DNA from: Synergistales bacterium Syner_01
Lineage (GTDB): Bacteria > Synergistota > Synergistia > Synergistales > Aminobacteriaceae
Direction: 5' to 3'
Assembly (NCBI GenBank): GCA_001604435.1
Contig: LVBO01000022.1
Location: 1 to 19,852, forward strand
DNA length: 19,852 nucleotides
The notes beneath the pieces are model-generated. The model worked only from the letters and a program-made list of their open reading frames with translations, did not search any database and was not told the DNA's origin. Shown one piece after another: positions 6,673-14,930 of the stretch (its first letter is position 1; every line of letters starts with the position of its first letter). The translations under genes and the position numbers were made by a program.

Positions 6673-6708
6673 CGGGAACGAAAAAGGCGCGAAGCGGAGG
6701 CGGTTGAA

Positions 6709-6798
6709 ATGAGATTAGTTTGGTCATGTGCGCTCTGTCTTGTGTTTTTTTTGTTCGCGTACCTCTTTTATGCGTTGTTCAGAGGTGAAGAACTATGA
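6709..6798 (+). CDS. kdpF: KdpF, small membrane subunit of the Kdp K+ pump
   Basis: A 29-aa single-helix membrane peptide that stabilises the KdpFABC complex in the inner membrane. The helix covers residues 4-22 (WSCALCLVFFLFAYLFYAL) and ends in the KdpF-like signature YLFYALFRGEEL, comparable to the YLVYAL...AE end of E. coli KdpF. Its length matches the family, which is typically 25-30 residues. ATG 6709 follows GGAGG (6696-6700) by 8 nt, and its stop overlaps the kdpA start (ATGA at 6795-6798), the standard arrangement in kdp operons. It is short enough to be missed by gene callers. Position and sequence together make the call strong. Confidence 0.88.
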   Translation: MRLVWSCALCLVFFLFAYLFYALFRGEEL

Positions 6799-8477
6799 CG
6801 TACTTCGTAGTGCAGGGAGTTGTGTATTTGGTCGTGCTCGTGCTTTTGTCCGTCCCTTTGGGGAGATATATGCACAAGGTGATGGCGGCTCAAAAGACAT
6901 GGTTGTCGCCTGCTCTCGTTCCTCTGGAAAAACGAATATACAATCTCATGGATATTCATGAAGACGAGGAAATGCGCGCGGAAGAGTACTCTTTCGCGCT
7001 TCTTTCGTTCAGCCTCGTCTCTCTTCTTTTCCTCTGGGGACTGCAAATGATGCAGGGTTTTTTACCCCTGAATCCCGAACGATTGGCAGGAACGACATGG
7101 CACCTGGCTTTCAACACATCCGCAAGTTTTGTATCGAATACGAACTGGCAAGCGTATTCGGGCGAATCCACGCTCTCGTATCTCTCTCAAACGCTGGGGC
7201 TCGCCGTGCAGAACTTCGTATCGGCGGCGGCGGGAATCGCGGTGTTGTTCGCCCTGGTCAGGGGAGTTTTCTCTAAGAACAAGGAGACCGTCGGAAACTT
7301 CTGGGTGGATCTGACAAAAATCACGCTTCATATTCTGCTTCCCCTTTCCGTCGTCCTCGCCCTGCTCCTGGTATCGCAGGGGGTAGTTCAGAGTTTCGAT
7401 CCGTATACCGAAGTTTCGACGTTGGAGGGCGGAATGCAAATCATTCCATCGGGGCCGGCGGCGAGCCAAGTCGCCATAAAGCAGCTTGGAACGAACGGCG
7501 GCGGTTTTTTCGGCGTCAACTCTTCCTTTCCGCTGGAGAATCCGACGCGATTTTCGAATTTTCTACAACTTCTGTCCATCCTCCTGATTCCTGCGGCTCA
7601 ATGTGTGTTCTTCGGAAAAGCAGTCAAGGATGCAAGGCAGGGGAGGGCGATCTATATCGCCATGATGCTTTTCTTCGTCATATCTCTTGCCGCGGTGACG
7701 GCGGGGGAGCATTTTCTCTCCCCCGTTTACGACGGGGTGAAAGCCTCCGGCAATATGGAAGGCAAGGAAGTGCAGCATGGCGTGGGAACGTCGGCCTTGT
7801 GGGCCACTGCAACCACCGCGGCTTCGAACGGATCGGTCAATTCGATGCACGACAGCTATTCCCCTTTGAGCGGTATGATTCTCATGTTCCTGATGCAGCT
7901 CGGGGAAATCGTTTTCGGCGGCGTCGGGAGCGGACTGTACGGCATGCTGGCTTTCGTTCTGTTGACGGTGTTCATCGCGGGTCTGATGGTCGGGCGTACG
8001 CCCGAGTATTTAGGAAAAAAGATCGATCCGTTCGACATGAAGATGGTGTGTGTAATTGTTCTTCTCCCTCCGTTATTGACGCTTTTCGGAACGGCCTCCG
8101 CCGCAATGATGCCGGATGCGGCGCAATGGTTGACCAATAGCGGCGCTCACGGATTTTCCGAAATTCTGTACGCTTTTTCTTCCATGGGCAACAATAACGG
8201 CAGCGCTTTCGCAGGATTCGATGCGAACACGGTGTTCTCGAACGTCGTGGGGGGAATCATCATGCTGCTTGTGCGCTTCATTCCCATGGTGGCGACAGTC
8301 TTTCTTGCGGAGAATTTTGCGCGGAAAAAGAGCGTGGCGATCAACGAAGGAACCCTGTCGACCTGCGATTCGATGTTTGTAGGGGCGCTTATCGCCGTTG
8401 TGTTTATCGTAGGGGCGCTCTCTTTTTTACCAGCTTTGGCGCTCGGGCCGATAGCGGATTTCTTTTCAATAAGTTAA
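6795..8477 (+). CDS. kdpA: KdpA, K+-selective subunit of the KdpFABC ATPase
   Basis: Ten-helix membrane subunit of 560 aa that binds K+ at nanomolar to micromolar concentration and passes it to KdpB. All four selectivity-filter regions of the superfamily of K+ transporters are intact: SFVSNTNWQ (about 111-119), GTNGGGFFG (232-240), GGVGSG (375-380) and MGNNNGS (464-470). Length equals the usual 550-570 aa. Start ATG 6795 overlaps the kdpF stop. kdpB follows after 17 nt. KdpA shares its fold and filter design with KtrB encoded just upstream, so two distantly related pores serve the same ion here. The gene is clearly less GC-rich than the left and right flanks. Confidence 0.97.
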   Translation: MTYFVVQGVVYLVVLVLLSVPLGRYMHKVMAAQKTWLSPALVPLEKRIYNLMDIHEDEEMRAEEYSFALLSFSLVSLLFLWGLQMMQGFLPLNPERLAGTTWHLAFNTSASFVSNTNWQAYSGESTLSYLSQTLGLAVQNFVSAAAGIAVLFALVRGVFSKNKETVGNFWVDLTKITLHILLPLSVVLALLLVSQGVVQSFDPYTEVSTLEGGMQIIPSGPAASQVAIKQLGTNGGGFFGVNSSFPLENPTRFSNFLQLLSILLIPAAQCVFFGKAVKDARQGRAIYIAMMLFFVISLAAVTAGEHFLSPVYDGVKASGNMEGKEVQHGVGTSALWATATTAASNGSVNSMHDSYSPLSGMILMFLMQLGEIVFGGVGSGLYGMLAFVLLTVFIAGLMVGRTPEYLGKKIDPFDMKMVCVIVLLPPLLTLFGTASAAMMPDAAQWLTNSGAHGFSEILYAFSSMGNNNGSAFAGFDANTVFSNVVGGIIMLLVRFIPMVATVFLAENFARKKSVAINEGTLSTCDSMFVGALIAVVFIVGALSFLPALALGPIADFFSIS

Positions 8478-8494
8478 AAACGAGGCGATATGCG

Positions 8495-10552
8495 ATGAAG
8501 GAAACAATCATAAGCAAAGACATCGTTGTTCATTCGATAATGCTTTCTTTTCTGAAACTTGCTCCTCGTGTTCAGCTCAAAAACCCAGTCATGCTGATGG
8601 TGTATGTCGGGGCTATTTGCACAACTGTTCTGTACGCCCTCTCGCTCGCGGGAATCAAGGACGAAAGTTCCGGGTATATCCTTGCGATCGGGGGTGCGTT
8701 ATGGTTCACCGTCCTCTTCGCCAATTTCGCGGAAGCCGTGGCCGAAGGGAGAGGAGCGGCGCAGGCCGAAAGTTTGAAAAAAGCTCGAAAGGAAGTGAAG
8801 GCAAAGAAGCTGAAAAAAAGTTCAAATCATGAGGAATACGTCGAAATTTTTTCCAGCGATTTAAAGAAAGGCGATATCGTCTATGTGAAAGCCGGCGAGC
8901 AGATACCGATGGACGGCGAGGTGATCGAAGGCGCCGCATCCGTCGATGAAAGCGCCATCACCGGGGAGTCCGCGCCGGTCATTCGCGAATCGGGAGGAGA
9001 TAGAAGCGCCGTCACGGGCGGCACGACATTGGTTTCCGACTGGCTTGTTATCCGGGTGACAGCCGAACCGGGGAGCAGTTTTCTCGATAAGATGATCGCT
9101 ATGGTGGAAGGCGCTTCCCGAAAAAAAACGCCGAATGAGATCGCTCTTCAAATTCTGCTCGTGACGCTTACCATAGTTTTTCTCGCGGTGACCGCGAGCT
9201 TGGCGCCTTTCTCCAAGTTCGCAAGCGACCAAGCCGGAAGAGGGAGCGCCATATCCGTCACAAATATAATAGCGCTGTTTGTTTGCCTCGCGCCCACAAC
9301 GATCGGCGCGCTTCTTTCTTCGATCGGGATCGCCGGCATGAGTCGTTTGAATATGGCCAACGTGCTGGCGATGAGCGGGCGAGCCATCGAGGCGGCGGGC
9401 GATGTGGATGTGCTTTTGTTGGACAAGACGGGAACGATCACCTTCGGCAACAGACAAGCCTCCGAGTTTCTTCCGCTGAAAGGAACGACCGAACGCGAAC
9501 TTGCCGACGCCGCGCAGCTCTCCTCTCTGGCCGATGGAACTCCGGAGGGCAGAAGTATAGTTGTGCTCGCCAAGGAGCGGTTCGGTATCAGGGGGCGCGA
9601 TCTTTCGAAACTCGGCGCGAATTTTTTTGAATTTTCGGCGAAAACAAGGATGAGCGGTGTCGACTATCAGGGCAAAGAAATTCGTAAAGGGGCCGACGAG
9701 GCGATAAAAAGGTACGTGTTCGAAAAAGGCGGAGACTACTCGGCGGAGTGCGCGGCCATCGTCAAGCGCGTGGCGGACTCGGGAGGCACTCCTCTGGTGG
9801 TCGCCGAAAACGGAAGAGTGCTGGGAGTTGTGCATCTGAAGGATATAGTGAAGAACGGAGTCAAGGAACGTTTTGAAGATCTGCGGAAAATGGGCGTCAA
9901 GACGATCATGATCACCGGAGACAATCCGATGACGGCCGCCGCGATCGCTGCGGAGGCCGGCGTGGACGACTTTCTTGCAGAAGCGACTCCTGAAGCGAAG
10001 CTGCATTTAATACGAAAGTATCAAGCGCAAGGACATCTTGTTGCGATGACCGGCGACGGAACAAACGACGCGCCCGCTCTCGCTCAGGCGGATGTGGCGG
10101 TTGCGATGAATACGGGAACCCAGGCGGCCAAGGAAGCGGGGAACATGGTGGATTTGGATTCGAGTCCCACGAAACTGATAGACATCGTAAGGATCGGAAA
10201 ACAGCTCCTGATGACACGAGGCGCGCTCACTACCTTCAGCGTGGCGAACGATGTGGCGAAATACTTTGCGATTATACCGATGCTTTTTGCAAATATTTAT
10301 CCGCACTTGATGTCGCTGAATGTTATGAGACTGACGAGTCCGGCGAGCGCGGTTCTTTCAGCGATCATCTACAATGCATTGATCATTGTCGCTTTGATTC
10401 CGTTGGCGTTGAAAGGCGTCAAGTATCGTGAAATGCCCGCCGGAAAGCTGTTGAAAAGAAATATCATGGTGTACGGAGCGGGAGGCGTTATCGCGCCGTT
10501 TCTTGCGATTAAGCTGATCGACGTGCTGTTGTCGATCTCCGGCTTCGTTTAG
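8495..10552 (+). CDS. kdpB: KdpB, P-type ATPase subunit of the Kdp pump
   Basis: Catalytic subunit, 685 aa, which hydrolyses ATP to drive K+ import. The family motifs are present in order: actuator-domain TGES (156-159), the LAPTTIGAL stretch of M4, phosphorylation-site DKTGT with D310 as acceptor, the GDNPMTA nucleotide-domain hinge region, and GDGTNDAP (from G520) for Mg2+ binding. Length is standard (about 680 aa). The ATG at 8490 in another frame gives only two codons, so 8495 is the start; the Shine-Dalgarno is modest (GAGG at 8482-8485). It lies between kdpA and kdpC in the canonical order. No truncation or missing catalytic residue is visible. Confidence 0.97.
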   Translation: MKETIISKDIVVHSIMLSFLKLAPRVQLKNPVMLMVYVGAICTTVLYALSLAGIKDESSGYILAIGGALWFTVLFANFAEAVAEGRGAAQAESLKKARKEVKAKKLKKSSNHEEYVEIFSSDLKKGDIVYVKAGEQIPMDGEVIEGAASVDESAITGESAPVIRESGGDRSAVTGGTTLVSDWLVIRVTAEPGSSFLDKMIAMVEGASRKKTPNEIALQILLVTLTIVFLAVTASLAPFSKFASDQAGRGSAISVTNIIALFVCLAPTTIGALLSSIGIAGMSRLNMANVLAMSGRAIEAAGDVDVLLLDKTGTITFGNRQASEFLPLKGTTERELADAAQLSSLADGTPEGRSIVVLAKERFGIRGRDLSKLGANFFEFSAKTRMSGVDYQGKEIRKGADEAIKRYVFEKGGDYSAECAAIVKRVADSGGTPLVVAENGRVLGVVHLKDIVKNGVKERFEDLRKMGVKTIMITGDNPMTAAAIAAEAGVDDFLAEATPEAKLHLIRKYQAQGHLVAMTGDGTNDAPALAQADVAVAMNTGTQAAKEAGNMVDLDSSPTKLIDIVRIGKQLLMTRGALTTFSVANDVAKYFAIIPMLFANIYPHLMSLNVMRLTSPASAVLSAIIYNALIIVALIPLALKGVKYREMPAGKLLKRNIMVYGAGGVIAPFLAIKLIDVLLSISGFV

Positions 10553-10565
10553 GGAGGACGGGAAA

Positions 10566-11150
10566 ATGCGAAAATTTATAAAAAACGTGAAGCCGGCTCT
10601 TGTTTGTTTCGTAGCGATGACGGCGCTCTGCGGCATTGTCTATCCGGCCTTTGTGACCTTCTTCGCCCGGGCTTTTTTCCCCGAGCAGGCGAACGGCAGC
10701 GTCGTTTCAATCGAATCCAATGACGGTTTTTCTAAGAAAAGCGGTTCGCTGTTGATTGCGCAGGAGTTTTCAAAGTCGGAGTATTTGATAGGCAGACCGA
10801 TGGGAACCACCAATCTGTCTCCGTTTGCCGAGGAGCAAAAAAAACTCGTTCAAAGAAGAGTCGACTGGTTTCGTAAGATCGATCCCGACAATACGAGGGA
10901 AATTCCTGCGGACTTAGTGACCGCGTCCGGGAGCGGAGTCGATCCGTTTATCACTCCCGAAGCCGCCGAGTATCAGATCCCGCGCATCGCCAGAGCGAGG
11001 AGCATGAGCGAAGAGGCGGTTAAAGAAGTCATCGAACGATACGCCTCCGGAAGATTTCTGGGTTTCTGGGGCGAACCCGCGGTGCATGTGCTGAAGGTGA
11101 ACCTGGCGCTGGATGGGTTGCTTGAAAAACCGGAGGCGATGAAACGATGA
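10566..11150 (+). CDS. kdpC: KdpC, accessory subunit of the Kdp pump
   Basis: Single-pass membrane subunit of 194 aa needed for assembly and high-affinity ATP binding of KdpFABC. An N-terminal helix (about residues 10-32, ALVCFVAMTALCGIVYPAF) is followed by a periplasmic domain with the family blocks FSKSEYLIGRP (an uncommon Lys-Ser-Glu variant of the usual F..p.yF.gRPS), DLVTASGSGVDPFITPEAA and the C-terminal LGFWGEPAVHVLKVNLALD. The second block is the conserved KdpC core TASGSGLDPHISP. Start ATG 10566 follows GGAGG a few bases upstream, 13 nt after kdpB. The stop TGA overlaps the kdpD start (ATGA at 11147-11150), coupling pump and sensor translation. Confidence 0.96.
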   Translation: MRKFIKNVKPALVCFVAMTALCGIVYPAFVTFFARAFFPEQANGSVVSIESNDGFSKKSGSLLIAQEFSKSEYLIGRPMGTTNLSPFAEEQKKLVQRRVDWFRKIDPDNTREIPADLVTASGSGVDPFITPEAAEYQIPRIARARSMSEEAVKEVIERYASGRFLGFWGEPAVHVLKVNLALDGLLEKPEAMKR

Positions 11151-13870
11151 TCGATGACGATCGGCGACCCGATCCGGACGTGTTGTTGGCAACTCTTGAA
11201 AAAAAAGAGAATCGCGCCAAAGGAGAGTTGAAGATTTTTTTCGGCTACGCCGCGGGTGTCGGCAAGACGTACGCCATGCTCGACGAGGCCGGAGAGCTGT
11301 TGAAAAACGGCGTCGATGTTTTGGTCGGGTACGTCGAGCCGCATACTCGACCGGAAACCATGGAGTTGATGGAAGGGCTGCCCGTATTGCCCCCCTTGTC
11401 CGTGAGTTATAAGAACATACGGCTTCAAGAGTTCGATCTCGAATCGGCTCTGGAACGAAAGCCCGAAGTGATCCTGGTGGACGAACTCGCTCATTCCAAC
11501 GTCGAGGGAGTGCGCAACAGAAAGCGTTATCTGGACGTGGAAGAACTGCTCAATGCCGGTATCGATGTTTATACTACAGTCAATGTGCAGCATATCGAAA
11601 GCTTGAATGATGTGGTGCGCGACATTACAAATGTAAACGTATTTGAAACGATTCCCGACTATTTTTTTGATCACGCGGAAAAAATCAAGCTTATAGACAT
11701 TGAACCCGATGAACTCTTACGGCGCTTCGAAGGAGGAAAAGTCTATCGGCCCGAGCGTGTCGCGACGGCTCTGCATAATTTTTTTACCTATGAGAATTTG
11801 TGCCTTTTACGAGAGCTGGCCGTTCGCAAGATTGCGGATAGAATCAGCCACGAAAATATGAACGAGCGGGGATTAACGGAAAAGCCGGCCGGAATAAAAA
11901 TGTTGGTGTGCGTGGGGCCCTCTCCGTCGTCGGCGAAGTGCATCCGCTGGACGGCGAGAACCGCCGAGGCTTTTCGCGCCCCGTGGGTAGCGGTGCATGT
12001 GGAAAGAATGGATGACGAGAGGCTTCCGGAGGGTGAACGAAAAAGCATTCGTGCCAATCTGGATTTGGCGGAACGCCTGGGAGCGGAGATAGCGACACTC
12101 AACGGCGACGATATCGCGGCTGTTGTTGCGGAATATGTCAAGTTGTCAGGAGTTACGAATATCGTCGTCGGCAAAGGCAGAAATAAACGAACGCTGAAAA
12201 ATTTTTACGAAAAGGATTTTGAAGACCGGTTGATCGCCCTTTTACCCAACGTGGAAGTTCACATCATCCCCGGTAGGCTTCCAGGGAAAACGTACCGTCC
12301 TCCCCGCAGGCGTTACATGGGGAGAGATTTCTTTTTTTCCTGGTGGGATTTTTTGAAGACCGTTTTCCTGCTGACGGCGGCGACGCTCCTTTCAACGGGA
12401 TTTCGTGCCTTCGGAATCGGCGATCACAATATCATTATGCTGTATATCCTCTCTGTTCTGGTTGTATCGAGAGTCACCGACGGGTATTTTTACGGGATCG
12501 TGGCGTCCATAGCAAGCGTGCTTGCTTTTAATTTCTTTTTTACCGTGCCGTATTTTACATTTTATACAATACAGCCGGGGTATCCTGTAACTTTTGTGAT
12601 TATGCTTGTTGTAGCTCTGATCACAAGCGCTTTGACTCTGCGGATAAAAGCGCAGATGCGATACGCCGTGGAGAGGGTCCACCGTGTGGAAGTATTGTAC
12701 GAGATCAACAAGAAGCTTCTCGCAGCGAGAGGGATAGAAAACATCGTTTCAATAGCCAATGAGTACCTGGTAAAGCTGTTCAATCGCTCCGCCGTTTTCT
12801 ATACCTTGGGTTCCGATGGTTCGCTTGCGGGCTCGTTTCTTAAGTATCCCTCGGAAGCGCGGGCGTCGTCGCTCATGTTGGACGAGGAGCGTGCTGTCGC
12901 TCACTGGGTCTTTACGAATCAAAAGCATGCCGGAGCAGGCACCGATACGCTTATGGGGGCCAGGGGCCTCTATATACCGGTTGTGTCTCAGGGCAAGGTG
13001 CTTGGAGTGATCGGGGTATCATGCGTCGAAGGACTTCTGGATCAGGGGGGGCGACTCTTTTTAAGCGCGATCACCTCCCAAGTGGCGATGGCATTGGAGC
13101 GGCAGCTGTTGTCGGACGAGCAACGAAAAATGACTATATCATCTGAAAAGGAGAAAATGCGCAGTAACCTGTTGCGAGCTATTTCACATGACTTGCGAAC
13201 GCCTCTTACCGGTATATGGGGCGCAAGTTCAACAATTCTTGAAAACGATTTGGATATATCGACTCGCAACAAACTGATCGCTCACATACGAGAAGAATCT
13301 CAGTGGCTGATACGTATGGTTGAAAACCTCCTGTCGGTTACGCGCATCAACGAGGATGCGACGAGCGTGATCAAGACGTGCGAAGCTGTCGAGGAAGTGG
13401 TGGCCGAGGCTGTCGGCCGCATTCGCAAGAGATTTCCCGGGAGGAAGATTGCCGTAAAGGCGCCCGATGAACTTCTCATGGTCCCCATGGACGGTACGCT
13501 TGTAGAGCAAGTGTTGATCAATCTTATGGAAAACGCCGTGAACCATTCGTCGGAGGACGCTAAGGTAGAAGTGAAGATATATAAGAACGAGGGATATGCC
13601 TTCTTTGAGGTAATCGATAGCGGGGAGGGAATTCCCGAAGAAATTTTGCCTAATCTGTTCGAAAGTTATATTCCCGATGCCCGACGTGGCGCCGACTCGT
13701 CAAGAGGCATGGGAATCGGCCTTACAGTTTGTATGACGATTGTAAAAGCACACCGAGGAAAAATGGAGGCATTCAATAAAAGTGAGGGACATGGCGCGGT
13801 TTTCCGGTTTATGTTGCCCTTGAAGGAGCGTTGCGATGACGCAGATCAAACAGCTGATCCTGATCGCTGA
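11147..13870 (+). CDS. kdpD: KdpD, full-length K+/turgor sensor kinase
   Basis: Sensor kinase of 907 aa, close to the family length of about 895, that activates KdpE when K+ is limiting. Domains: KdpD N-terminal nucleotide-binding domain (about 20-230) with P-loop GYAAGVGKT (33-41) and Walker B LVDELAH (D112-E113); Usp-like domain (about 245-370, CVGPSPSSAKCIRWTART); DUF4118 with four membrane helices (about 395-510); GAF-like region (about 520-650); HisKA with SHDLRTP (H681); HATPase_c with LMENAVNHS, DSGEGIP and RGMGIGLTV. The Usp part looks like the canonical type; the S. aureus c-di-AMP motif (SxS...FTAxY) is not obvious. ATG 11147 overlaps the kdpC stop, with GGAGG at 11132-11136. It overlaps kdpE by 35 nt. 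Codon composition is AT-richer than in the first kinase of the window, so the two are not a recent duplication. Confidence 0.97.
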   Translation: MIDDDRRPDPDVLLATLEKKENRAKGELKIFFGYAAGVGKTYAMLDEAGELLKNGVDVLVGYVEPHTRPETMELMEGLPVLPPLSVSYKNIRLQEFDLESALERKPEVILVDELAHSNVEGVRNRKRYLDVEELLNAGIDVYTTVNVQHIESLNDVVRDITNVNVFETIPDYFFDHAEKIKLIDIEPDELLRRFEGGKVYRPERVATALHNFFTYENLCLLRELAVRKIADRISHENMNERGLTEKPAGIKMLVCVGPSPSSAKCIRWTARTAEAFRAPWVAVHVERMDDERLPEGERKSIRANLDLAERLGAEIATLNGDDIAAVVAEYVKLSGVTNIVVGKGRNKRTLKNFYEKDFEDRLIALLPNVEVHIIPGRLPGKTYRPPRRRYMGRDFFFSWWDFLKTVFLLTAATLLSTGFRAFGIGDHNIIMLYILSVLVVSRVTDGYFYGIVASIASVLAFNFFFTVPYFTFYTIQPGYPVTFVIMLVVALITSALTLRIKAQMRYAVERVHRVEVLYEINKKLLAARGIENIVSIANEYLVKLFNRSAVFYTLGSDGSLAGSFLKYPSEARASSLMLDEERAVAHWVFTNQKHAGAGTDTLMGARGLYIPVVSQGKVLGVIGVSCVEGLLDQGGRLFLSAITSQVAMALERQLLSDEQRKMTISSEKEKMRSNLLRAISHDLRTPLTGIWGASSTILENDLDISTRNKLIAHIREESQWLIRMVENLLSVTRINEDATSVIKTCEAVEEVVAEAVGRIRKRFPGRKIAVKAPDELLMVPMDGTLVEQVLINLMENAVNHSSEDAKVEVKIYKNEGYAFFEVIDSGEGIPEEILPNLFESYIPDARRGADSSRGMGIGLTVCMTIVKAHRGKMEAFNKSEGHGAVFRFMLPLKERCDDADQTADPDR

Positions 13871-14564
13871 AGACGAAGAAAGCATTTGCAGTTTCATTTC
13901 AGCAATATTAGAAGCTAATAATTTTAAAGTGATTAAAACTGCAAAGGGTGGCGAAGTCGTTGCGCTGACGGCTTCTCACTGCCCCGACTTGATTTTGCTT
14001 GATTTAGGGCTGCCGGATATGGACGGGGTAGAGGTATTGAAGGCGATAAGAGCCTGGACCGATACTCCCGTTATTGTTGTTTCCGCCCGTGTTCATGAAC
14101 GTGAAAAAGTGGAAGCCCTCGATTTGGGCGCGGACGACTATATTACGAAACCGTTTGGAACGGGGGAGCTGTTGGCCAGAATAAGAACGGCGATGCGTCA
14201 TGGTCGGGGAAATGCGAATGAAACTCGAGGGACGATGGATACGTTTGCGGTGGGAGATCTTTCGATCGATTACGAGAAAAGACGTGTTTTTGTTGCAGGA
14301 AAAGAGGTGCGTCTGACGCCGATCGAGTATAAAATCCTTGTCCTCCTGTCGACGCACGCGGGAAAAGTGCTCACTCATGATTTTATTATAAAGAAAATCT
14401 GGGGACCGTACACGAACGAAATTCAGTCTCTTAGGGTGAATATGGCGAATATTCGAAGGAAATTGAGGGAAAATCCGGCGGAACCAAACTATATCGTGAC
14501 GGAAATCGGCGTGGGGTATCGGATGGTGGAGGAGATGGAGTCGGATGGCATTCGAACGGTGTAG
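13836..14564 (+). CDS. kdpE: KdpE, response regulator of the kdp operon (second of two)
   Basis: OmpR-family response regulator of 242 aa, phosphorylated by KdpD and activating the kdp promoter. Receiver domain: acidic pair E12-D13, phospho-acceptor D56 in LILLDLGLPDMDG, K105 in YITKPFG. The effector winged helix (about 130-232) has LTPIEYKILVLL and GVGYRM near the C-terminus. Start ATG 13836 follows AAGGAG (13823-13828) by 7 nt and lies 35 nt inside kdpD in another frame, indicating translational coupling. It shares domain layout with the regulator at 2795-3496 but differs throughout, so the two are old paralogues or independent acquisitions. The tail of about ten residues after GVGYRM is longer than in most KdpE proteins. 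Confidence 0.96.
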   Translation: MTQIKQLILIAEDEESICSFISAILEANNFKVIKTAKGGEVVALTASHCPDLILLDLGLPDMDGVEVLKAIRAWTDTPVIVVSARVHEREKVEALDLGADDYITKPFGTGELLARIRTAMRHGRGNANETRGTMDTFAVGDLSIDYEKRRVFVAGKEVRLTPIEYKILVLLSTHAGKVLTHDFIIKKIWGPYTNEIQSLRVNMANIRRKLRENPAEPNYIVTEIGVGYRMVEEMESDGIRTV

Positions 14565-14610
14565 CCTTGGATTCGAAGCAAAATATCTTCTCAATAGTTT
14601 GTAAGCGGGA

Positions 14611-14635
14611 AAAACTACGCTATGCACGTAGTTTT
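14611..14635 (+). terminator. Probable terminator of the kdp operon
   Basis: A perfect 9-bp inverted repeat, AAAACTACG (14611-14619) and CGTAGTTTT (14627-14635), with a 7-nt loop, lies 46 nt after the kdpE stop. The right arm ends in four T. The stem has modest GC content, so termination strength is uncertain; the symmetric A and T ends allow action on both strands. Confidence 0.55.
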
Positions 14636-14846
14636 CATGATCGTTTTCTCGGGAAAAAAGGACTGGAGATGCGGGGCGAGCAAGGAAGCGTCAACTTCCA
14701 TTCTTTCCGGACTCTTTTACTCGTTTACTCCGGATTCTTCCGTAAGTACCGTTCTCTGGTTAGAAGCAGGGACCCCTTCAGGAAGGCCGCTTCCGTCAAG
14801 AACGCCATTCATGAAACAAATAATGGGGAGCGCTCTTGTACCGATG
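14636..14846. other. Intergenic stretch with no convincing gene
   Basis: Between the kdpE terminator and the next promoter I see no supported gene. Two short plus-strand frames (starting at 14567 and 14622) and one minus-strand frame cross it, but none has a good ribosome site or recognisable protein. Minor structure: two TCCGGA sites (14706-14711, 14729-14734) and a small hairpin GGAAG-GCCG-CTTCC (14781-14794). It could be a gene remnant at the edge of the kdp block. Confidence 0.4.
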
Positions 14847-14874
14847 TTGATTTTTAAGCTTTTTTCTGTATAAT
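14847..14874 (+). promoter_or_regulatory. Sigma-70-type promoter for the 288-aa membrane protein
   Basis: TTGATT (14847-14852), a 16-nt AT-rich spacer and a perfect TATAAT (14869-14874) give a strong housekeeping promoter, about 55 nt before the start codon. Transcription would begin near 14881. This makes the downstream gene a separate unit from kdp. Confidence 0.7.
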
Positions 14875-14930
14875 CAGAGCGGCAGCAAATGCCAAAGCCA
14901 CACTTATTTTTATTTCGAGGAGGTTCTCCA

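Larger units (their letters stand above)
6331..6708 (+). promoter_or_regulatory. Kdp operon regulatory gap (378 nt)
   Basis: No gene is visible between ktrA and kdpF. The left part holds a small hairpin CTCTT-CGG-AAGAG (6339-6351) but no convincing terminator. The middle (6420-6550) is AT-rich and carries the candidate kdp promoter. The right part (about 6556-6708) would be a leader of roughly 150 nt with several possible stems. I compared it by eye with the c-di-AMP (ydaO) riboswitch core and found no match. Confidence 0.5.

Noticed and set aside
6550..6708. c-di-AMP (ydaO-type) riboswitch upstream of kdpF
   Set aside because: Expected from gene context, but the conserved GGGGGACCCA-like and CCGUCAGCUAACCUCG-like cores are absent by eye.
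8861..10006. A 381-codon minus-strand frame opposite kdpB
   Set aside because: Antisense to conserved P-type ATPase motifs; the translation has no recognisable domain.
14567..14873. Two overlapping short plus-strand frames after kdpE
   Set aside because: One begins at the stop of kdpE without a ribosome site; the other begins inside the terminator loop and ends in the next promoter. Neither looks like a protein.
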